This document shows positions 1 through 5,841 of a stretch of DNA of 9,819 nt, in pieces. The notes under the pieces are model-generated. The model saw only the letters and a list, made by a program, of their open reading frames with translations. It made no database searches and was not told where the DNA came from. Made by a program: the position numbers and the translations under genes. How positions within the stretch are numbered: the first letter of the stretch is position 1; the number at the start of each line of letters is the position of its first letter. Source of the DNA: Candidatus Zixiibacteriota bacterium. Lineage in GTDB: Bacteria > Zixibacteria > MSB-5A5 > GN15 > JAAZOE01. Location of the stretch: positions 1-9,819 of the forward strand of contig JAQVRW010000087.1 of assembly GCA_028700875.1 (NCBI GenBank), written 5' to 3'.

Positions 1-655
1 TCTTGAACAAGTCGGCGGCATCGGGAATCGAGATATAGGCCATCGAGGCGTCATATTCGTACATTCCGGTCTCGAAAATCGCCCGAACCTCGAACCGTTT
101 CACGCGTGGCTGTGCGCCCGCGCGAAGCTTTTCCCCCTGCAGAGAAAAAAGCATCAAGGGATCACCGGGTATGACATTGAGCCGGGCCGCCAGCGACTTG
201 CCAATAATGATGCCCCCCTCGCCCTTATCGTTGGGCGACAAATCGTATCTTCCGGACAGGATAGTCGATTCGAGGCCGCTGACGCGGTTTTCCAACGGCG
301 GGTCGATCCCGCGGACGACGATGCCGTCGCCGGTCTCCTCCGAGGCCACCGCCGCCTTGTAATAGATAAACGGCGCCGCCGCCACGACCCCCTCTACCGT
401 CTTCAATTCGGCCATAGCCAACTCAGGATCGGCGATGACCCGGTCGAACCGGGGGTAAACCGTGATATGAGAGGTGACGCCGAGGATGCGGGTGCGCAAT
501 TCTGTTTCGAACCCGTTCATCATCGACATGACAAAGATCAACGCAGCCACGCCGACAACTACGCCGCCGATGGAGAAGAAGCTGTTGAGGGAGATAAAGA
601 GGCCCCGGCGGCGGGACATCAGGTATCGGCGGGCGATGAACCATTCATAGCGCAT
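1..655 (-). CDS. lolC: LolC/LolE-type lipoprotein-releasing ABC transporter permease, N-terminal part
   Basis: The 5' 218 codons of a gene that leaves the window at base 1, so the protein is partial by position only. The N-terminus reads MRYEWFIARRYL, followed by a basic RRRG stretch, one transmembrane helix (about residues 24-47, SFFSIGGVVVGVAALIFVMS) and MMNGFETELRTRILGVTSHI, the conserved entry to the periplasmic domain of LolC/LolE proteins. The rest (about 48-218) is the MacB-like periplasmic domain. In the family, LolCDE extracts outer-membrane lipoproteins from the inner membrane and passes them to LolA, powered by the ATPase LolD. The ATG at 655 is chosen because it gives this canonical start. 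It overlaps the end of the GIY-YIG frame by 11 bases and has no convincing Shine-Dalgarno, so translation may be coupled. Whether it is LolC, LolE or a merged LolCE cannot be told from the N-terminus; the symbol is tentative. lysS upstream fits a lysS-lolC-lolD cluster. Confidence 0.88.
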   Translation of the reverse strand, partial: MRYEWFIARRYLMSRRRGLFISLNSFFSIGGVVVGVAALIFVMSMMNGFETELRTRILGVTSHITVYPRFDRVIADPELAMAELKTVEGVVAAAPFIYYKAAVASEETGDGIVVRGIDPPLENRVSGLESTILSGRYDLSPNDKGEGGIIIGKSLAARLNVIPGDPLMLFSLQGEKLRAGAQPRVKRFEVRAIFETGMYEYDASMAYISIPDAADLFK

Positions 656-1052
656 GGGGGGCTCGCTGTTTTTTGGGACTGTGACGGCTGGGGACGACAG
701 CGGCTTTTTTTACACCATCCCTCGAACGAGATTCTTCGCTTCGCTCAGAATGACAATTTGGAGGTGAAGAAAACCACTGATCACCAAGATCCTTCCATTC
801 GGGATTCATGGATTCGATCATGGCGATCTTTTTGGACCGTAACCAGCCTTTGATCTGCTTCTCACGGTGGATTGCAGCTTGAATGTCCGAAGTTTCCTCA
901 AAATAAACCAAACGCACAATATTGTACCTTGCGGTAAATCCTGGCATCAACTTGTGTTTGTGCTCATACATGCGACGCATTAGGTCGTTAGTAACACCTG
1001 TATACAGAGTCCTGCTCTTGTTGGCCATTATGTAGACGTAGTAGTTCTTCAC
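645..1052 (-). CDS. Small GIY-YIG nuclease-domain protein with repeat-encoded C-terminal tail
   Basis: 135 residues from a GTG start at 1052. The GIY-YIG signature appears as YVYI (5-8) and LYTGV (16-20), followed by the arginine pair R26-R27, Y29-E30, and the later conserved HREKQIKGW (62-70) with a candidate metal-binding E64. The single-domain family normally ends just after NPEWKDL, here residues 83-89. Such proteins are predicted DNA endonucleases or structure-specific nucleases; the real substrate of these short members is not known. Residues 100-108 (CHSERSEES) are the translation of the dispersed repeat at 728-755. The remaining tail (109-135) is basic, low in motifs and unlike the family, so it is probably read-through sequence. 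The TGA overlaps the start of the lolC-like gene by 11 bases. The gene separates lysS from lolC, which are often neighbours, so it was probably inserted there with its repeats. Confidence 0.82.
   Translation of the reverse strand: MKNYYVYIMANKSRTLYTGVTNDLMRRMYEHKHKLMPGFTARYNIVRLVYFEETSDIQAAIHREKQIKGWLRSKKIAMIESMNPEWKDLGDQWFSSPPNCHSERSEESRSRDGVKKAAVVPSRHSPKKQRAPHAL
728..755 (-). repeat. Dispersed hairpin repeat, copy A (inverted relative to B and C)
   Basis: On the minus strand the copy has the arms ATTCT and AGAAT around the fixed core GAGCGAAGCGA, between TGTC and CTC. It lies inside the GIY-YIG frame and encodes CHSERSEES. Compared with copies B and C, both arms have changed together (CC to TT and GG to AA), so pairing is kept. 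Confidence 0.85.
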
Positions 1053-1132
1053 CGAATCAACATCCGTTCTTCCGCAATTTCCTCGCTGTCATTTACTGTC
1101 CTCCCCCCCCCGCCACTACACTATTTCGAGTA

Positions 1133-1174
1133 TTCCCCCTACCCTGTCACCCTGAGCGAAGCGAAGGGTCTCAT
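1133..1174 (+). repeat. Dispersed hairpin repeat, copy B
   Basis: A 42-base unit, identical to copy C at 1214-1256 except for one C in a C-run. It has arms ACCCT and AGGGT around the core GAGCGAAGCGA, flanked by TGTC and CTCAT. It lies in the non-coding stretch between the GIY-YIG gene and lysS. This core is common and multi-copy in many environmental bacterial genomes. Confidence 0.9.
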
Positions 1175-1213
1175 TACCCTGGACTTTTTCTCCCCGCTTT
1201 GTCACCTCGAACT

Positions 1214-1256
1214 TTCCCCCCTACCCTGTCACCCTGAGCGAAGCGAAGGGTCTCAT
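1214..1256 (+). repeat. Dispersed hairpin repeat, copy C
   Basis: A direct repeat of copy B (43 bases; the C-run is 6 instead of 5), starting 81 bases further on. It ends 32 bases before the lysS stop codon, so it would lie in the 3' untranslated part of the lysS message. It has no T-run after the stem and is therefore not an obvious intrinsic terminator. Confidence 0.9.
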
Positions 1257-1288
1257 ACGTTCACCCCTGCCCCAATGAACCCATCGCC

Positions 1289-2779
1289 TCATTCCGGGCG
1301 CATCTGCGGGAAGAAGATCACGTCCCGGATCGAATGCGAATCGGTCAGAAGCATCACCAGCCGGTCGATGCCGAACCCCAGGCCGCCGGTCGGCGGCATG
1401 CCGTACGACAAGGCCATGATGAAATCCTCGTCCAGCCTGTGCGCCTCGACATCGCCGGCCTCGGCGACTTTCCCCTGATCCAGAAACCGTTGTTTCTGGT
1501 CGATCGGGTCGTTCAGCTCGGAAAAGGCGTTGCCGCATTCCATCCCCCCGATGAAGACCTCGAACCGCTCCACCAGTTTGGGATTGGCGCGATGCACCTT
1601 GGCCAACGGTGAGACGTCCCGGGGGAAGTCGATGATAAAGGTCGGGCTGATCAGTTGCGGTTCGGCATACTTCTCGAAGAACGCCTCCACCACCTTGCCG
1701 TGAATCATGAGACCCGTCGTGTCGATACCATCGTCCTTGGCCAATTTGACCGCGCGGTCATAGTCGAAATCGGACAGGTCCGGCCCGCCGTGGGCGACGA
1801 TGGCGTCGAGCATCGATATCCGTTTGAACGGCGGCCCGAAATCGATCCGGTTGCCTTCGTAGACGATTTCGGTTTTCCCGAACACGGTCGTGACCACGCT
1901 CCGCAGGAGGTTTTCGAACATGGCCATGATATCGGTGTAGTCGGCATAGGCCTGATACAGTTCGATCATGGAGAATTCCGGGTTGTGCAGCCGGTCCATC
2001 CCCTCGTTGCGGAAATCCTTGCAGAACTCCCAGACTTTGTCGAATCCGCCGACGATCAGCCGCTTGAGATACAGCTCGTCGGCGATGCGCAAATACAGAT
2101 TCATGTCGAGTTTGTTGTGCCGGGTGGTGAATGGTTCGGCCGAGCCGCCGCCATAGAGCGGCTGCAGAATCGGCGTCTCCACCTCCATAAATCCCTCGCG
2201 TCCCAAATGCTCGCGGATGGCGGCGATAATCTTTGACCGCAGCCTGAACGTCTCGCGAACTTCGGGATTGACGATCAGGTCGGCGTACCGCTGACGGTAC
2301 CGGGCCTCCTTGTCGGTCAGGCCATGATATTTTTCCGGAAGCGGATGCAGCGATTTGGTCAACAGTTCGAACCGGGAGACATTGAGCGTCTTCTCCCCGG
2401 TACGGGTGGTGAACAGGGTTCCGGTCAGGCCGACAATATCGCCGATATCGAGCAGGCCGAACAGCGTCCACAGTTGTTCGCCGATGATATCCTTCTTGAC
2501 ATACCCCTGCAGAGGGCCAAATTCATCCTGGAAATGGAAGAAGGCGGCTTTGCCCATCACCCGGACGGTCATGATCCGGCCGGCCATAGTCAGGACGGCC
2601 TGTTTTTCGACCAATTGGTCGAAATTGTCGAGCGCCTGCCGGGTATTGGAATCGCGCTGGAACCGGTACGGGAAGGGATTGATTCCCATCGCTTTGAGCT
2701 GTTCCAGCTTGGCCATGCGGGCAGCGATGACCTGATTGAGCGGTTGTTCTGTTTCCTGCGGTTTGCTTTCGTCGTTCAT
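1289..2779 (-). CDS. lysS: Lysyl-tRNA synthetase, class II
   Basis: 496 residues, the usual length for bacterial LysRS. It charges tRNA-Lys with lysine in the cytoplasm using ATP. The N-terminal OB-fold anticodon-binding domain covers about residues 60-145 (AGRIMTVRVMGKAAFFHFQD near 66-85). The class II core follows: the motif 1 region near 195-207 (EGFMEVETPIL), motif 2 at about 256-269 (FRNEGMDRLHNPEF), and motif 3 at about 463-481 (PTGGLGFGIDRLVMLLTDS) with the family ending DVIFFPQMRP. The LYLRIADELYLKRLIVGGF block (228-246) is also typical. The loop normally reading AxARPF.THHN is SAEPFTTRHN here (213-222), a mild variation. The ATG at 2779 has an AAGGA Shine-Dalgarno 10-11 bases upstream. 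A promoter lies at 2847-2876. The gene heads a cluster with the lolC-like permease, interrupted by the GIY-YIG gene. All catalytic motifs look intact. Confidence 0.97.
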   Translation of the reverse strand: MNDESKPQETEQPLNQVIAARMAKLEQLKAMGINPFPYRFQRDSNTRQALDNFDQLVEKQAVLTMAGRIMTVRVMGKAAFFHFQDEFGPLQGYVKKDIIGEQLWTLFGLLDIGDIVGLTGTLFTTRTGEKTLNVSRFELLTKSLHPLPEKYHGLTDKEARYRQRYADLIVNPEVRETFRLRSKIIAAIREHLGREGFMEVETPILQPLYGGGSAEPFTTRHNKLDMNLYLRIADELYLKRLIVGGFDKVWEFCKDFRNEGMDRLHNPEFSMIELYQAYADYTDIMAMFENLLRSVVTTVFGKTEIVYEGNRIDFGPPFKRISMLDAIVAHGGPDLSDFDYDRAVKLAKDDGIDTTGLMIHGKVVEAFFEKYAEPQLISPTFIIDFPRDVSPLAKVHRANPKLVERFEVFIGGMECGNAFSELNDPIDQKQRFLDQGKVAEAGDVEAHRLDEDFIMALSYGMPPTGGLGFGIDRLVMLLTDSHSIRDVIFFPQMRPE

Positions 2780-2811
2780 ATTTATCCAAATCCTTGTCGT
2801 TATCTTCCAGC

Positions 2812-2830
2812 CGTCCCATAAACAGGGACG
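2812..2830 (-). other. Leader hairpin of lysS mRNA
   Basis: Six perfect base pairs (CGTCCC at 2812-2817 with GGGACG at 2825-2830) around a 7-base loop. It lies between the predicted start of transcription (about 2840) and the lysS Shine-Dalgarno. No T-run follows and no T-box features are present, so it could stabilise the 5' end or be incidental. Confidence 0.45.
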
Positions 2831-2846
2831 TCACCATAGAGCAGAT

Positions 2847-2876
2847 AATATACACAATTTTGCATCGCAATGGCAA
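2847..2876 (-). promoter_or_regulatory. Predicted sigma-70-type promoter of lysS
   Basis: On the minus strand a -35 box TTGCCA (2871-2876) is separated by 18 bases from a -10 box TATATT (2847-2852), each matching the consensus at 5 of 6 positions. It would start transcription near 2840, about 60 bases before the lysS ATG. Found by eye; no start site is known. Confidence 0.5.
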
Positions 2877-2886
2877 TCACCTTGGG

Positions 2887-2940
2887 AAGCTTTTTGGGGG
2901 GGACGAACTACAGTTACAGACAGTGCCCTCCAAAAAGCTT
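2887..2940. repeat. 15-bp inverted repeat
   Basis: AAGCTTTTTGG (2887-2897) is perfectly complementary to CCAAAAAGCTT (2930-2940). Pairing extends inward through one G-T pair to GGG/CCC, giving 15-bp arms and a 24-base loop. No T-run follows on either strand, so it is not a standard terminator. It sits between the Fic gene and the lysS promoter and may be a remnant end of a mobile element or a structured RNA element. Confidence 0.7.
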
Positions 2941-3162
2941 TACACTCGAAATGCGCACGATACCGGCTATAAAGTAGAGGATGCATTTCATCTGTCGCGA
3001 CAAAACTTCGCCGCAGCAAAGGAATTTGGCGTTTGGTCGCGCTGCAGGATGATAGCATAAAGGAAGCACCGTAATCGACTTACAATCCAGATAGCGTGAC
3101 ACTGCCAGACAAGTGGATTTACCATCCAAAATCGTCAGGAATTTTTTGTTCGGACACGTCAG
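2941..3162. other. Non-coding stretch downstream of the Fic gene
   Basis: Part of the 383-base gap between lysS (start at 2779) and the Fic gene (stop at 3163). No frame here has a recognisable protein, a good Shine-Dalgarno or conserved motifs. No intrinsic terminator for the Fic gene was found. The rest of the gap holds the lysS promoter, its leader hairpin and the inverted repeat. Confidence 0.5.
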
Positions 3163-4497
3163 TTAGAATAGCTCCGCTGTCTTCTCTGTAGCGCGGAATG
3201 GGCGGTCGCGGCCGATTTTTTTGGACGTTAGAAAACCAATTTCTTCCAAACCTTCCAAATCTTTGCGGGCGGTTACTTGGGAAATCCCATACACTCGTGC
3301 ATGCGTCCTGATTGAGGTCGCGGCATCGGGATTCTTGTGCAAATGGCGGAGAAGTTGGATTTGTCGGTCGTTAAGGCCGTATTCTTCTCTCGCCAGACGC
3401 GTCATCCGTCTGTTTTCTTCGGTTTTGCGTTTCGCATAAGCCACAAACACCCGCTTGGCCTGGGCGAGTTTCCGAATATTATAGTCCAAAAAATAGGTCA
3501 GATCGTTGTCGTCCTGTTCGCTATAGATGTATGCGTCACGGTATTGTGCGGGAGAGGCTTTAATAACCCGAGATATGGGCAGATAGGCAAATGCCCAATA
3601 CCCCTTTTTTATCACATACCAATAGAAAAGGATTCTCGCCAGTCGGCCATTTCCGTCGACAAATGGGTGCAAGTAACCAATCCAGAAATGAAGGAAAATG
3701 GCCTTTATCACGGGATGTATAAATTGCCGCTCATCGATTTCATCATTTGCGTACTGGATGAGACGCGGCAATTCCTGCCGGAGGAATTCCTCCGACGGTG
3801 GAATGTGGTAAATGACTCCGGTGCTTGCATCGGCGACCGCGATATCGTCGGAATTCGTACGTAATCGTCCGATGTCGGCCGGTGGGAGTGTATTTTCTGT
3901 CAGAATACGATGGAGGTCCATGAGCATGGTCATGGTCATCGGTTGGCTCTTCAGAGATTCCTCCACTTCGAGCATTGCACAATAATTGTTCAATATCATC
4001 TGTTCCGAACGATTGGCCGGTTTATGTTTTTCCGAAAGCATCCGCTTGGCCGCCTTTCGAGTCGTATTGGCGCCTTCAAGCTGAGAGGATGCGATGGCTT
4101 CCTCCATAATACCACGCGATATGAAACGACGGCGAACCGTAGGGTCATCGATGAAGATCGAAGCCAGTGTTCCGCCCAATTCCATGTCAATCACGTGCAG
4201 AAATTCCTCCATTCCCGGCAAACGAAGCCAGGAAAAGGGGTCGCCTTTCTCGTCGCATATCAGCGTCGAGGTCCTCTGAAAAGGAGAGTTGCGAAGCGTT
4301 TTAATGAAAGCCCAGAACTCTTCGGCCGTGACGTCGTCCGGGCGAGCTAGATAACGGACTTTGTCCCAAAACAAATAGCGCGGAGATTGCGCCCTGCCCG
4401 CGTACTCCCGGACCTCATTTTGATGCTTCTGCAAAATGTCCCAAACGCGTCCATATAGATCGCCGATATCCGGTTTCTGAAGTCTGTAAACTTCCAT
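3163..4497 (-). CDS. Fic family protein (class II, self-inhibited) with C-terminal winged helix
   Basis: 444 residues. The Fic core motif is complete: HPFVDGNGRLAR at 277-288 (catalytic H277, anion-binding GNGR). A flap region near 228-236 (VIYHIPPSE) should position the target. An inhibitory helix motif S-S-Q-L-E-G lies at 137-142 with E141, N-terminal to the core, which is the class II arrangement where the glutamate blocks ATP binding. Fic enzymes usually transfer AMP from ATP to a hydroxyl side chain of a target protein; the target cannot be predicted. Residues about 375-440 (DRQIQLLRHLHKNP, then a VTARKDLEGLEEIGFL recognition-helix-like stretch) form a winged-helix DNA-binding domain, seen in many Fic proteins. 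ATG at 4497 has GAGG about 8 bases upstream. The gene is visibly AT-richer than lysS and the ribosomal genes, hinting at acquisition. No separate antitoxin gene is adjacent, as expected if inhibition is internal. The upstream duplicated control region suggests that the winged helix acts on its own promoter. Confidence 0.93.
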   Translation of the reverse strand: MEVYRLQKPDIGDLYGRVWDILQKHQNEVREYAGRAQSPRYLFWDKVRYLARPDDVTAEEFWAFIKTLRNSPFQRTSTLICDEKGDPFSWLRLPGMEEFLHVIDMELGGTLASIFIDDPTVRRRFISRGIMEEAIASSQLEGANTTRKAAKRMLSEKHKPANRSEQMILNNYCAMLEVEESLKSQPMTMTMLMDLHRILTENTLPPADIGRLRTNSDDIAVADASTGVIYHIPPSEEFLRQELPRLIQYANDEIDERQFIHPVIKAIFLHFWIGYLHPFVDGNGRLARILFYWYVIKKGYWAFAYLPISRVIKASPAQYRDAYIYSEQDDNDLTYFLDYNIRKLAQAKRVFVAYAKRKTEENRRMTRLAREEYGLNDRQIQLLRHLHKNPDAATSIRTHARVYGISQVTARKDLEGLEEIGFLTSKKIGRDRPFRATEKTAELF

Positions 4498-4527
4498 GAT
4501 TCAGCCTCGCATTCTATTGCGCACATA

Positions 4528-4538
4528 TAAAGACTTTA
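4528..4538. promoter_or_regulatory. Candidate operator palindrome, proximal
   Basis: TAAAG-A-CTTTA, two perfect 5-base arms around one central base, extended by CA to the CTTTACA heptamer (4534-4540). It lies just downstream of the predicted Fic transcription start, and the same heptamer inverted (TGTAAAG) overlaps the -35 box. A DNA-binding protein sitting here would block transcription; the winged helix of the Fic protein is the obvious but untested candidate. Confidence 0.5.
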
Positions 4539-4549
4539 CACGTTGTTTA

Positions 4550-4578
4550 TATATACTTTATATATCGGCAAATGTAAA
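4550..4578 (-). promoter_or_regulatory. Predicted promoter of the Fic gene
   Basis: On the minus strand -35 TTTACA (4573-4578), a 17-base spacer, then -10 TATATA (4550-4555). It starts about 45-50 bases before the Fic ATG. The -35 box is part of a TGTAAAG heptamer that recurs in the region, so activator or repressor binding may compete with RNA polymerase. Confidence 0.55.
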
Positions 4579-4653
4579 GATATTCCGCCAACTTTACATA
4601 TTACAAGCAAACCTTCCGAATAAGGAATTCTGACATAGACAGAGTGCATAGAA

Positions 4654-4739
4654 TTGCATACACATAAAGACTTTACTCTTTATTTATATATACTTTATAT
4701 ATTGGCAAATGTAGAGCTTCTTCAGTAGATTTGCATATT
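4654..4739. repeat. 86-bp direct repeat upstream of the Fic gene, copy 2 (distal)
   Basis: The copy of 4517-4602, offset by 137 bases. It retains the TAAAG-A-CTTTA palindrome (4665-4675) and the TATATA box (4687-4692), but its -35 counterpart is TCTACA (4710-4715) and the distal inverted heptamers are eroded. It may be a second weaker promoter or an auxiliary operator. The 51-base spacer between copies is not repeated. Confidence 0.9.
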
Positions 4740-4753
4740 GGGCGGCACGAGAA

Positions 4754-4771
4754 CATTGTAAGTCATTGTAA
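4754..4771. repeat. Short tandem CATTGTAA pair, 10-base period
   Basis: CATTGTAA occurs at 4754-4761 and again at 4764-4771, exactly 10 bases apart, so both copies face the same side of the DNA helix. This spacing is typical of tandem protein-binding sites. It lies between the distal Fic repeat and the end of the DUF116 gene. It is short, so chance is possible. Confidence 0.4.
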
Positions 4772-4819
4772 TATAACACTTTTTTACTTGATGGCGAAAA
4801 TGGGGAGAGTCGAAAGTAA

Positions 4820-5659
4820 TCAAGCATTGTCGCGGGTGATCAGGTCGGGGACGAGCGCCTTGAGAACGTCCCTGGACAGGCCATACAGGTCGGCCGACGG
4901 GTTCGCCTGACGGAAAAACGGCAGGTAATCGTCGGCAAAGACCGCCGCCAGGTAATCGAGCCGCTGATAGAAATCATCGGGCGAGAAGTGCGGTCTCTCC
5001 AGCGAGTAAGTCTCTCCGCGGCCGTCGCCTGAATGTCCCGGGTCGCAAATATCCTTTCCCAACACCCTGGCCAGTCGCCCAAGGCTGTAATCGGTATTAT
5101 AGGCCGGATCCGCCCAATGATGGCCGCAACTGCTGTAATTGAGAAATACTCCCTGGGTGGGCAACTGGAGTTTGATCGTCCGGTCGAATCCCGAAAGCAA
5201 TGTCAGCACGCAGGCCACGCCGGCCACCCCGATCGTTCCATTCTTGCCTTTGATTTCGGCCAGGGTGGCGGTCAGATCCTCCGGCTCGATCAATACGGTC
5301 GTCCGCTCATCGGCGAATCTCTCGACCGTCTCATTGATGGTGCAACCGGGATGGCATCGGGCGCACTCCCTAGGGGTTTCCCCTTCGGCGGCGACACAAT
5401 CCCAGTCGCCGTAATCCTTGAGGCAAGCGGGAAGCACGATCACCCGTCGGTCGGTGGCCAGGAACGCTTGTCGATGGAGAAGGTTCAAGATGCCGACCGT
5501 GAGGGCGTTGCGCAGGTAGGTTTCGGCCGGTTTGAGTCGAAGAGGGTCCGGTTCTTTCCAGGAACTGTCGGCTTGGCAGGCGACGAAGTTATCGATGCCG
5601 TCGAGATACGGGGCCAGCAGATTCCCCCCGATACGAAGATAAGGCGTCAGTTTCAACAT
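4820..5659 (-). CDS. DUF116 family cysteine-rich protein
   Basis: 279 residues, assigned to DUF116 from its pattern: VIVLPACL (C79), DWDC (C88), then the cluster ECARCHPGCTI (C99, C102, C106), GVAGVAC (C150) and a late SSCGHHW (C178). The spacing of these cysteines suggests binding of a metal or iron-sulfur cluster, but no activity is established for the family. There is no signal peptide or clear membrane helix, so a cytoplasmic protein is expected. The ATG at 5659 gives the first in-frame methionine after a promoter-like site at 5687-5715; the ribosome-binding site (GGGA) is weak. Stop is TGA at 4820. It lies 182 bases downstream of the metallopeptidase gene on the same strand, so co-transcription is possible but it seems to have its own promoter. 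The family call rests on motif memory, not on an alignment. Confidence 0.72.
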   Translation of the reverse strand: MLKLTPYLRIGGNLLAPYLDGIDNFVACQADSSWKEPDPLRLKPAETYLRNALTVGILNLLHRQAFLATDRRVIVLPACLKDYGDWDCVAAEGETPRECARCHPGCTINETVERFADERTTVLIEPEDLTATLAEIKGKNGTIGVAGVACVLTLLSGFDRTIKLQLPTQGVFLNYSSCGHHWADPAYNTDYSLGRLARVLGKDICDPGHSGDGRGETYSLERPHFSPDDFYQRLDYLAAVFADDYLPFFRQANPSADLYGLSRDVLKALVPDLITRDNA

Positions 5660-5686
5660 AGTCGTCCCGGTCGATGTCTTCGTTAT

Positions 5687-5715
5687 AATATACGGGAAGA
5701 AAGGGGTTTGTTCAA
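5687..5715 (-). promoter_or_regulatory. Predicted promoter of the DUF116 gene
   Basis: On the minus strand -35 TTGAAC (5710-5715) and -10 TATATT (5687-5692) with a 17-base spacer; matches 4/6 and 5/6. It lies about 28 bases from the ATG, which leaves a short leader. Otherwise the 182-base gap to the metallopeptidase gene shows no clear terminator. Confidence 0.45.
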
Positions 5716-5841
5716 AAGGAGTTCATTAAAGGCGATAGTTGCGATCATCACTGGACACGGGAGCACGATCCCACCATCCCGTTTTACTCGGTCGTGCCCG
5801 GCCGCAACGGGTTCATGCCGGCCGAAGTGTCGAATCCTCGC

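Larger units (their letters stand above)
4517..4602. repeat. 86-bp direct repeat upstream of the Fic gene, copy 1 (proximal)
   Basis: Aligns without gaps to 4654-4739, identical at 68 of 86 positions and at 53 of the first 60. It contains a TAAAG-A-CTTTA palindrome (4528-4538), the AT-rich promoter-like block, and an inverted pair TGTAAAG (4573-4579) and CTTTACA (4592-4598) spaced by 12 bases. Confidence 0.9.

Noticed and set aside
467..853. 128-codon plus-strand frame across the lolC/GIY-YIG junction
   Set aside because: Antisense to two genes with clear family motifs and itself low in structure.
1133..1256. Repeats B and C as a CRISPR array
   Set aside because: Only two copies side by side, an 39-base spacer, a core found also inside a coding frame in the other orientation, and no cas genes.
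1655..2821. Long plus-strand open frames antisense to lysS (1655-2236 and 2324-2821)
   Set aside because: They mirror the codon pattern of lysS, have no recognisable domain and no good ribosome-binding site. lysS itself is unmistakable.
5798..5825. CGGCCG pair downstream of the metallopeptidase gene as an intrinsic terminator
   Set aside because: Both arms are self-complementary, and no T-run follows on the minus strand.
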